64,000 bases of DNA, from positions 7,006,001 through 7,070,000 of the forward strand of contig OZ022259.1 of the NCBI GenBank assembly GCA_963978905.1, in the 5' to 3' direction. The translations under genes and the position numbers were made by a program. This stretch comes from Trichostrongylus colubriformis (Eukaryota > Nematoda > Chromadorea > Rhabditida > Trichostrongylidae). Shown one piece after another: positions 9,434 to 21,400 of the stretch (within the stretch, counting starts at the first letter, position 1; the number at the start of each line of letters is the position of its first letter). The notes under the pieces are model-generated. The model had not been told where the DNA came from. It made no database searches and saw only the letters and a program-made list of their open reading frames with translations.

Positions 9434-12400
9434 GTGAGTGTACACTGCTTGTACCTGATTACTCGGAGGAAAAGCTAAAACGTCAGAGCGGCCGACCCTT
9501 ACTATTTCCACAAAAACCCGAGCCAACAGCTCTATGTAATTTGACGACAATCAATGTTATGCAAAAATCATGGGCTTACTGCCTTCACGTTATTTTCATT
9601 GATAAACACGTTAATAAGCATAATATGAACATTAATAAACACGTTGATAAACATAATATGAACACTGCTTTGCTGACAAACTATTTTATAATAGAAGAGT
9701 TTTCCATATCTTTCTAAAACCTCCCATCTTTGTGTTCTGAAAAGACAACACTTCAACTTTGCAGGATTCTTAAAATCTTGGGTCAACTAGGTTGCATTAC
9801 AATGACGTGAGAAGGGTGTTCAGAAATCCCTTTTCTCGTGATTACTCTGGTTGAAGTAGAATTTCCCATCCGAGCTGCAGTAACGTTTTCTTGACGGTTT
9901 TCCGAATACCAGCATACATACTGTGGGGCTCCGATCGTTGCTCACTGCTGTTGGCCTTTTCTTGAACATTCCTCCTTCTATGTGTACACTACTGATTGCA
10001 AAAATCATCAGTAGCCTGTTTTTCATAATGCTGCGGGTGCCTACTAACATATTCAAAGACCACTAAGGCTGTGTTTCGACTGTGGCCTTGGGTCTTGTCT
10101 TGGACCTACCCACGGCGTCTCATATTGGGGAATGATATAATTGATGCACCTTTTATCTTTGTTACAAATTACACGAAATGTGTGTTCTAAGTGTAAGCAC
10201 GTTAGCGGTCAAAAATATATGCGGCTTTTGATTTCTGACCGTAAGCTTCACACTAATTGAACGGGTCAAAAAAATCAAATCAACGGCTCATTAAAAGCAT
10301 CCCGCATGTGGGGCCATACACCTACAAGGTTCTCTTACCAGTGAGGATGACGGAAATGTCCTCCACCCTTTCAGTGTTGAATGGGCCTAAAATGCCAATA
10401 GCAATAAAAGAGCTGCTTCCGAGGCACAGTTCGCGATATATTGTAAGCACTATTGCTCCAATACTGAACACAGAGGTTCGGATGCACAAAAGGAGAAAAG
10501 CGATATCTCGAGGAGCATAAAAAATGAGGCACCCCAATAAAGCTATCGCAGGAGCATTACAGCCTAAAAACTCGAAATTACCTATGTAGAGGTATGACTC
10601 AATTTCAACGACATCATCGCTTCGATTTACTAGCGTTGTCATCACCCCTGATTCCCAAGCTTCATATCGCCAAATGAACGCCCCGATGAAAACTGGTTTG
10701 TCCGATGCCAGGTGTGATTTAACTGGTTGGGCCGGCTCGGTGGAGTTCGAGCGGACATAGCACAGTGCACTGTGACACCGCAAGGGTTCAACGTGAGCAC
10801 GTATTCAGGGATCTACTTGCCCCAAGAAAGTGAGCGATTGATTTTATTATCGTGTGGTGTGCCTTAAATCCGTTCCGTGACAGTAACAATACAATGCTAT
10901 ACAGCACAGCTGGATAGTACAGTAGTGCAGCTGAATGAGTATCCGCGACAAATCAAACAACCGATGTATCGGGTGCGACAGAAGCACTGATTGCTTCCAA
11001 AGCATTATATCCCTTCGCACAATCGCCTCTGATGCACACTGATGATACGACAAGGGAATGCCTCTATCATTCGGGTCATTTCGTACAAATCGTCCCATTT
11101 TTGTTCACATTAGCTTTCAAATCGGTTCAATCATGAGGAGTACCGCACACTTGTTCTTCTCTGGAGGACTGATCCTGCGAAATGATCCTGGGCAAAGAAA
11201 TGCTATTCAGTGGTCAATGCTTCGAGGTGGTGACATCGTAGAGTTTGCGTAGAGTTTCAGAGCACCGTCGTACAGATCCCGCCTTATGAGAGTCTTTGTC
11301 CTACTAGAAAACGTAGCTGGGTCCGATGTGACATAGCAAAGATCCTAGGAAAGTGCGGTTCACTATAGTATAGTTCTAGTGATTGCTTTATCCTTGGATT
11401 CCATAGAGATCGTGGATCGGAACTTCACTTCCTCCCCCCCCCCCCCCCGCCCTTAGCCCCAGTACAGCCCGGTTCCAAAGTCGAATACTTCGTTTAGAGT
11501 ACCTTTTATAGCGAAGTGTGCACTGCTCCTCATGTATTACTTTTAAGATTTCTGAGGACCGGTCTGACTTACATATGGGATGATTCGCACGGCAATACCT
11601 GCGACTAGTGGCCCCTATTTTACAGAATGACCCGGCCAGCCAAAGCGATCATATCAGATTCCGCGTACATATTACGAATTATTGTTTGATCACTTCTATG
11701 ACCAAATCTTTTGATAACTTGTTTCTTCCTTGTATGGCAAATTTTCTGCAGCGAACAGTACTTGTGCTACACCTCGCACTCTTGACACAGCAAAATAATT
11801 ATATATGTACCAGTTGAGCTATCGCACACTACTGCGCGAATAACACGTTGATAATGATCAGCCGATAACGAAGTCCATATCGCATGACTTAACTTTGTAA
11901 TAATCGCAGTACTAATCGCTTCTCGGTACTGCGATTATTAAAAAGTTGCGTGAAATGATTACTGCCAGCTTTCGATGCTTGTCTTTTTTCAAAACATGCA
12001 CCACTATTTGTAATTTCACATAGTCGAGCGGTCGATACCCCCTATTGTTGCTAGTTCCGCATTAGAAAATGATTCGCTTGCTTTGCTGCCATAAATCTCG
12101 ATCCTATCTTAATGATCCATGCAGATCGCAGTATCAAAAGACATGCACCATTATTTGGATCATTAGACAGTTTAGCGGTCGATACATCGGTATCTGATAT
12201 CACACGCAAACAAAATATATTATCCAGTTGTACTGACGCTTTCACTTTAGCGGTTGTATAGTAGTAGTAAACAGTGTACCGGATATTATCCCATCCACTT
12301 CCTCCTACCAACCTCTGTAAGCCGCTATCAGTAGGTCACCATTAATCCCCGTACCCCGCAATATCTGTGAATGTGGACATCCCACTGCCGGTCGGAAAAG

Positions 12401-15400
12401 TAATCGGACTTGGTGGCATTTGCTTTCCGACGCTCCTTATCGAATCTTATCAACCGTTATCAACTTGGATCATCCACCAATAGTGTTCCCGTTCCACCCT
12501 GCAAAACACCTATGAATGTCAGCGCCCTAGGATCAACGCGAAAGACGAAACGCACTTGACGACATTTGCCATTTCACGCTCGTTATCATATCTTATCAAT
12601 TGTTATCAACTTGGATCATCCACCAATAGTGTTCCCGTTCCACCCTGCAAAACACCTATGAATGTCAGCGCCCTAGGATCAACGCGAAAGACGAAACGCA
12701 CTTGACGACATTTGCCATTTCACGCTCGTTATCATATCTTATCAACCGTTATAAAGTTGGATCATCCACCAATAGCATTCCCGTTCCACCCTGCTAAACA
12801 CCTATGAATGTCGGCGCTCTAGGGTCAACGCGAAAGACGAAACGGACTTGACGACATTTGCCTTCCGACGCTCCTTATCGAATCTTATCAACAGTTATAA
12901 AGTTGGATCACCCACTATTAATGTTCCGGTCCAATCCCGCAAAACACCTATGAGTGTCAGCGCTCTAAGACTAACCCGAAAGGCGAAACGACTTTGGTGA
13001 CATTCGCCTTTTGAGGCTCCTTATCAGCGCGTATCAGCTGCTATCACTTTCGGTCCACCACCGCCTGGGTCCCCTTACCACCCCCCATATAATTTGTAAA
13101 ATTCAGCGTCCCAGCTTTGCTGTGTCGCGAGATACGAATTTCGTGACAGACAGACGGACACACACATACATACTGAGCGAATTATATAGAGTAGGATACT
13201 CAAATATATCCTTTCAGCGGGCAAAATTGTCGCAAAAAATGAAATGAAGGATGAAAAAATGCTGACCATTCGGGTAAAAGCAGGTCGAGACGACTTGGAA
13301 GGAACAATCAACTATCGCAAGCCTGACGATAATTATCCTTTTTTATGCTCGCGCATACCGAAGCCACATGAAGAAGAGCTGGATCCTGAGCAAAACGAGA
13401 CGTATGTTCGAATCATACACATGACGCTGCCTCCAATGACTGAAGAGCCAGACGAATCCACCACAACGAATCCATTGTCAGAGACTGAAAACAGCAGTGA
13501 GACAGGAAATGGAGAAGAAGCGACTACGTCGATTACGTCAAATGGAGGAAGTGGAGATTTTGGTCATGGACAGACAACAGAAGGCGCTGCTAGTTCCTCA
13601 CTAACGGGACCAACTACGACTACCTCAAAGATAGGACCAGAAGGCGAGAGTCATGCTCCGACAACAAAAGAATGGCTTCACGTCACAACCACGTTCGGAG
13701 GACCAACAGATGGCAAAACACGAGGCTGGACCGAGTACACGTTCCCACCAGGAGAACCTGAGGGAGAAGCTAGTAGTCGGGGAACAGCTCTACCAGAAAG
13801 GTTCTCAACTGAGGGATATGAAGACAAGACTGGCAGCGACGGAGGAGAACATCCACTTACTTTTCCAGGACAAAAACCTGGAGATGAAGCTAGTAGTCGC
13901 GGAACAGCTCTACCAGAAAGGTTCTCAACTGAGGGATATGAAGACAAAACTGGCAGCGACGGAGGAGAACATCCACTTACTTTTCCAGGACAAAAACCTG
14001 GAGATGAAGCTAGTAGTCGCGGAACAGCTCTACCAGAAAGGTTCTCAACTGAGGGATATGAAGACAAAACTGGCAGCGTCGGAGGAGAACATCCACTTAC
14101 TTTTCCAGGACAAAAACCTGGAGACGAAGTTAGTAGTCGCGGAACAGCTCTACCAGAAATGTCCTCAACTGAAGGAAATGAAGACAAATCTGGCAGCGTC
14201 GGAGGAGAACATCCACTTACTTTTCCAGGACAAAAACCTGGAGACGAAGCTAGTAGTCGCGGAACAGCTCTATCAGAAATGTCCTCAACTGAAGGAAATG
14301 AAGACAGAACTGGCAGCCACGAAACAGAACGACCACTCACTTTTTCAAGAAGAAAACCTGAAGGCGAAGCTAGTAGTCGCGGAACTCGTCAATTGGGGGA
14401 GATCACGCTGTCTCCAGCAACGACAGAAGAACGAGACCGATCCACAACAAAAAGCTTATTATCAGAGACCGGAGAAACCAACGAGCTGGGGACAAAAGAA
14501 GCGACTACGGCTACAAATGAAGGACGTGGAGATGTTAGTAATGGACAGGCAACAGGAGGCGCTGCTAGTTCCTCACTAACGGGACCAACTACGACTACCT
14601 CAAAGGTAGGACCAAAAGGTGAGAGTCATGCTCCGACAACAAAAGAATGGCTTGACGTCACAACCACGTTCGGAGGACCAGCAGATGGCAAAACACGAGG
14701 CTGGACCGAGTACACGTTCCCACCAGGAGAGCCTGAGGGAGAAGCTAGTAGTCGGGGAACAGCTCTACCAGAAAGGTTCTCAACTGAGGGATATGAAGAC
14801 AAAACTGGCAGCGACGGAGGAGAACATCTACTTACTTTTCCAGGACAAAAACCTGGAGACGAAGCTAGTAGTCGCGGAACAGCTCTACCAGAAAGGTTCT
14901 CAACTGAGGGATATAAAGACAAAACTGGCAGCGACGGTGGAGAACATCCACTTACTTTTCCAGGACAAAAACCTGGAGACGAAGCCAGTAGTCGCGGAAC
15001 AGCTCTACCAGAAAGGTTCTCAACTGAGGGATATGAAGACAAAACTGGCAGCCACGAAACAGAACGACCACTCACTTTTTCAAGAAGAAAACCTGAAGGC
15101 GAAGCTAGTAGTCGCGGAACTCGTCAATTGGGGGAGATCACGCTGTCTCCAGCAACGACAGAAGAACGAGACCGATCCACAACAAAAAGCTTATTATCAG
15201 AGACCGGAGAAACCAATGAGCTGGGGACAAAAGAAGCGACTACGGCTACAAATGAAGGACGTGGAGATGTTAGTAATGGACAGGCAACAGGAGGCGCTGC
15301 TAGTTCCTCACTAACGGGACCAACTACGACTACCTCAAAGGTAGGACCAAAAGGTGAGAGTCATGCTCCGACAACAAAAGAATGGCTTGACGTCACAACC

Positions 15401-18400
15401 ACGTTCGGAGGACCAAAAGATGGCGAAACACGAGGCTGGACCGAGTACACGTTCCCACCAGGAGAACCTGAGGGAGAAGCTAGTAGTCGGGGAACAGCTC
15501 TACCAGAAAGGTTCTCAACTAAGGGATATGAAGACAAAACTGGCAGCGACGGAGGAGAACACCCACTTACTTTTTCAGGACTACAGACGTTCCTATCTGA
15601 AACAAGACGACCAGAGATGTCCTCAACTGAAGGATATGAAGGAAACAAAACTGGCAGGCACGAAACAGATCGACTACAGACATTCCCATCTGAAACGAGA
15701 CGACCAGAAATGTCTTCAACTGAAGGATATGAAGGAAACAAAACTGGCAGGCACGAAACAGATCGACTACACACGTTCCCATCTGAAACGAGACGACCAG
15801 AAATGTCTTCAACTGAAGGATATGAAGGAAACAAAACTGGCAGGCACGAAACAGATCGACTACAGACGTTCCCATCTGAAACGAGACGACCAGAAATGTC
15901 TTCAACTGAAGGATATGAAGGAAACAAAACTGGCAGGCACGAAACAGATCGACTACAGACGTTCCCATCTGAAACGAGACGACCAGAAAAGTCTTCAACT
16001 GAAGGATATGAAGGAAACAAAACTGGCGGGCACGAAACAGATCGACTACAGACGTTCCCATCTGAAACGAGACGACCAGAAATGTCTTCAACTGAAGGAT
16101 ATGAAGGAAACAAAACTGGCAGGCACGAAACAGATCGACTACAGACGTTCCCATCTGAAACGAGACGACCAGAAATGCCTTCAACTGAAGGATATGAAGG
16201 AAACAAAACTGGCAGGCACGAAACAGATCGACTACAGACGTTCCCATCTGAAACGAGACGACCAGAAATGTCTTCATCTGAAGGATATGAAGGAAACAAA
16301 ACTGGCAGGCACGAAACAGATCGACTACAGACGTTCCCATTTGAAACGAGACGACCAGAAATGTCTTCAACTGAAGGATATGAAGGAAACAAAACTGGCA
16401 GGCAAGAAACAGATCGACTACAGACGTTCCCATCTGAAACGAGACGACCAGAAATGTCTTCAACTGAAGGATATGAAGGAAACAAAACTGGCAGGCACGA
16501 AACAGATCGACTACAGACGTTCCCATCTGAAACGAGACGACCAGAAATGTCTTCAACTGAAGGATATGAAGGAAACAAAACTGGTAGGCACGAAACAGAT
16601 CGACTACAGACGTTCCCATCTGAAACGAGACGACCAGAGATGTCTTCAACTGAAGGATATGAAGGAAACAAAACTGGCAGGCACGAAACAGATCGACTAC
16701 AGACGTTCCCATCTGAAACGAGACGACCAGAAATGTCTTCAACTGAAGGATATGAAGGAAACAAAACTGGCAGGCACGAAACAGATCGACTACAGACGTT
16801 CCCATCTGAAACGAGACGACCAGAAATGTCTTCAACTGAAGGATATGAAGGAAACAAAACTGGCAGGCACGAAACAGATCGACTACAGACGTTCCCATCT
16901 GAAACGAGACGACTTGAAATGTCTTCAACTGAAGGATATGAAGGAAACAAAACTGGTCGGCACGAAACAGATCGACTACAGACGTTCCCATCTGAAACGA
17001 GACGACCAGAAATGTCTTCAACTGAAGGATATGAAGGAAACAAAACTGGCAGGCACGAAACAGATCGACTACAGACGTTCCCATCTGAAACGAGACGACC
17101 AGAAATGCCTTCAACTGAAGGATATGAAGGAAACAAAACTGGCAGGCACGAAACAGATCGACTACAGACGTTCCCATCTGAAACGAGACGACCAGAAATG
17201 TCTTCATCTGAAGGATATGAAGGAAACAAAACTGGCAGGCACGAAACAGATCGACTACAGACGTTCCCATTTGAAACGAGACGACCAGAAATGTCTTCAA
17301 CTGAAGGATATGAAGGAAACAAAACTGGCAGGCAAGAAACAGATCGACTACAGACGTTCCCATCTGAAACGAGACGACCAGAAATGTCTTCAACTGAAGG
17401 ATATGAAGGAAACAAAACTGGCAGGCACGAAACAGATCGACTACAGACGTTCCCATCTGAAACGAGACGACCAGAAATGTCTTCAACTGAAGGATATGAA
17501 GGAAACAAAACTGGTAGGCACGAAACAGATCGACTACAGACGTTCCCATCTGAAACGAGACGACCAGAGATGTCTTCAACTGAAGGATATGAAGGAAACA
17601 AAACTGGCAGGCACGAAACAGATCGACTACAGACGTTCCCATCTGAAACGAGACGACCAGAAATGTCTTCAACTGAAGGATATGAAGGAAACAAAACTGG
17701 CAGGCACGAAACAGATCGACTACAGACGTTCCCATCTGAAACGAGACGACCAGAAATGTCTTCAACTGAAGGATATGAAGGAAACAAAACTGGCAGGCAC
17801 GAAACAGATCGACTACAGACGTTCCCATCTGAAACGAGACGACTTGAAATGTCTTCAACTGAAGGATATGAAGGAAACAAAACTGGTCGGCACGAAACAG
17901 ATCGACTACAGACGTTCCCATCTGAAACGAGACGACCAGAAATGTCTTCAACTGAAGGATATGAAGGAAACAAAACTGGCAGGCACGAAACAGATCGACT
18001 ACAGACGTTCCCATCTGAAACGAGACGACCAGAAATGTCTTCAACTGAAGGATATGAAGGAAACAAAACTGGCAGGCACGAAACAGATCGACTACAGACG
18101 TTCCCATTTGAAACGAGACGACCAGAAATGTCTTCAACTGAAGGATATGAAGGAAACAAAACTGGCAGGCAAGAAACAGATCGACTACAGACGTTCCCAT
18201 CTGAAACGAGACGACCAGAAATGTCTTCAACTGAAGGATATGAAGGAAACAAAACTGGCAGGCACGAAACAGATCGACTACACACGTTCCCATCTGAAAC
18301 GAGACGACCAGAAATGTCTTCAACTGAAGGATATGAAGGAAACAAAACTGGCAGGCACGAAACAGATGGACTACAGACGTTCCCATCTGAAACGAGACGA

Positions 18401-21400
18401 CCAGAAATGTCTTCAACTGAAGGATATGAAGGAAACAAAACTGGCAGGCACGAAACAGATCGACTACACACGTTCCCATCTGAAACGAGACGACCAGAAA
18501 TGTCTTCAACTGAAGGATATGAAGGAAACAAAACTGGCAGGCACGAAACAGATCGACTACCGACCTTCCCAACAGAAACGAGACGATCAGAAATGTCCTC
18601 AACTGAAGAACATGAAGGGAACAAAACTGGCAGGCACGAAACAGATCGACTACAGACGTTCCCAACTGTCCCAACGTCTCCAGGAGGAAATCGAACAAAA
18701 GAGCCTGATAATGGGGCGACAGGAGTTCTAACCACCTCCTCAAGCGACAAGATGACAGTGAGCACAGAGGCACCAGACGTAGCTGATAAGACATATCCAA
18801 CTGTGAGTTCAGTTCGTCTCTTCCTCATTTTCAATTACCTACTAAGATCATATTTGAGAGCATTCTCATTTTCCTTGCAAAGTGGAGCATGGGCGATAAT
18901 TCCTTCTATTAATTTGCTGATGCACATTGAGGTCAGGCCAGGACGTGGCATGAATGTGTCGCAGACCGCATGCTAAGCTAATGTTGCACATCTGCAATTG
19001 CTTCCTGCTGCTTCTACTTCCTGCTGTGGGCGTAGAATGTACCGAAATGTAGTAGTTCATGTGGACATTAAAAGGCACATTCCAGGATTAGGGAAACATT
19101 GCAGTCCTTTCACATGACCTAGTAGTTCCCCAAACGGGCAGGGAGGATGTGCACATATCGAAGCGCGATGATGAGTCATCGCAGCGCGCGGAGTCCTTGA
19201 AGCCATCTCGGCCGCACCCTGGAGCTCGGGCGCGCCCATTTCAGACGTGATTGGGCAGTGACGGTGGCAATGATGGCAGCAACGTGGCTAATGAGGCCTA
19301 CGATTTGTGTGATAATATAAGGTAAGGAAGAGATGCCAGTGATAAAGGAGACATTGACATGAGGAGACAGGTGATATCCCAGAGTTGCTTCCGATACCAG
19401 CCGGCGGGAACTTATTGAAAGGCTCGTTTTCATGCGGTAATCTCGTCTAAGGTCAGAGACAGGAGGTCTTATTTTTGCCCTTTTCGAAGACTTTTTTCGA
19501 ATTTTCTTTATTGGCATTTTCCTCAGCATCTCGTATTTCATAGTTTGGCGCTTTAACCCACTCAGAGTAATCCTGGGATGTGCCTTTAAGCATGGTTCTG
19601 TGGTGTCAATGCACATTAGGCCAACATAGGAAAGAGGAAAAGGTCCTTTTTTGTCATCCGGCATAGCGTAGATGTATGGGCTTGGATAGTCTAACGTAGG
19701 ATTCCTCTGCATTCAAACAGCAGTAGACTCACAAGTTATGTATTTTCACATTTTTAGATGTTTCCCCCCTACAAAGGGACAAAATCGACAGTCATCATAC
19801 TCGATAGCACACCGTCATCTTTCAGGGATGCGTGGAGTAACGTGCGTTCTTTACTTTCTTGGAAATAGATTACGTTTTTTTTTGAGTTCAAGAACACTAT
19901 TTTGACTGCGCATTCTAGCAGGTTATTCGAGTTTCCCGTTCAAATATACCGTGCGGGATGTGCAGCAAACTCTGCGCGCGGTGTTCTGGTCTAATGTTAT
20001 TTAATTCGCAATGTTCCATTCGTAGACGCTTGTTATAAATGAGAAAATTAAATTTCAGCAAGTGGCATTCGTGAGAAACATAAACAAACATTCCAAACTG
20101 GATGGAATGGCAGTTGTAGTTATTGACTGTCCTTCACGTACGGCTGTTGAATGGCGCAAATACACAGAAGAAGAAATTGGGTAATGCTTTGAAGATAACG
20201 TTTGTCGGTCGAGAAATACCATTCAGATCGATCGTGCACGGAAAAATTCTTCCTCTGTTACCCATATATTTATGTTGTATTTGCTTGAAGAGAGCCACAT
20301 GCAAAATTTCACGCGGGAAAGTGAGAATTTCACCAAGTCACAGCTTCTCAAGATGGTGGACGGAGGCGGGACCTTATAGTCGGTGGAAGTTCCCCGTCGT
20401 CGTCCGCTGCTGTCGGAGACGCGCAGTGGGAACAGAAAGTTACGTACACAGTTCCACTATCCATTTCCAACCTATCAAGGGGCGGGTCACTTACACGGGG
20501 CACAAACCGGGCAGAAACCCACCACACACTGATGAAGCTATGAATAAGACGACAATTCAAAAAACTCAAAAATTACTTTGGGGGACTAAACCGATGGGAG
20601 GTATCCGCTGTTGTACGTATTTACTAGTTGCCATGCAATTGAGCTCATGCGCCACACGACACTGGTGAGGGGCGGGCTATGTAATGATAATCTAAAAATG
20701 GGTTGCTTAGCAAAGCGGTTCGCTTAATATAGGGATAACTTTATGGGATTCACACTCAATCCAGTAGAGCCATACTACCTCACATCGGTGCGACCCATTA
20801 GTCGAGGAATCTGAAGTCCCGTGATGCGTTCTTCACCAGTCGGGTATATTATCCATTTCTGGTCCTTTGCGCTCAATTTCATGAGTGACTAAGCTGACTA
20901 TAAATTCCCATCGCTATTATGGGCTGGACTTCCCTCAACTCGAAATATTCTAGCACACATTTTTCATTTAGCAGTCTTCCTATACCCGTATAATCCTTCT
21001 GTGTATCTAACGCGATGTGAACACACCGCAAAAACCCGTGAACGATTAAGTCACATCCAAGTGGGGGGGGGGGGGGTGTTTTCCCAACAACAACAATGCC
21101 CCTTTATTGTTGGGGTGGTATACCAACATCATTAGTAGCCCCATGCATTGAGCGGCTGTCTCTATCGTCTCCTCATCACAGTCATTCATTTGCGAACAGA
21201 CAGACACATAGAGTGGTAAACCGACATGCATGGGGGATATAATAGAGGGATCAGGACTGTATGCTGCAGACTCTGTACGTGTAGGCTTCCCTCAAAAGCG
21301 TACGCGTCATTCGAATGCGTATCACTGTCACCTTTTAAAGATCCCATTGCTGTATCCAGGCTCCCTTTCCGGGTTTTCAGCCATTGAATCAGCTTTTTAC

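Noticed and set aside
12319..13190. CRISPR-like array
   Set aside because: The repeats are 146 bp, adjacent without spacers, degenerate and in a eukaryotic genome.
15361..18834. Antisense open frame of 1,157 codons and +1 frame of 1,125 codons
   Set aside because: They follow automatically from a stop-free 93-bp unit. Splice sites and flanking unique coding sequence support only the main plus frame.
19176..19712. 178-codon minus-strand frame
   Set aside because: It lies mostly inside a TIR element whose copy at 42963 does not keep the frame.
19758..20180. A glycosyl hydrolase 18-like reading of the two small exons
   Set aside because: The later exons (GTATYQA, VIVVSNGK, VRLIYVAVHG) fit a vWA domain in order, and the first motif is D-x-T-x-S; no GH18 catalytic motif is present.
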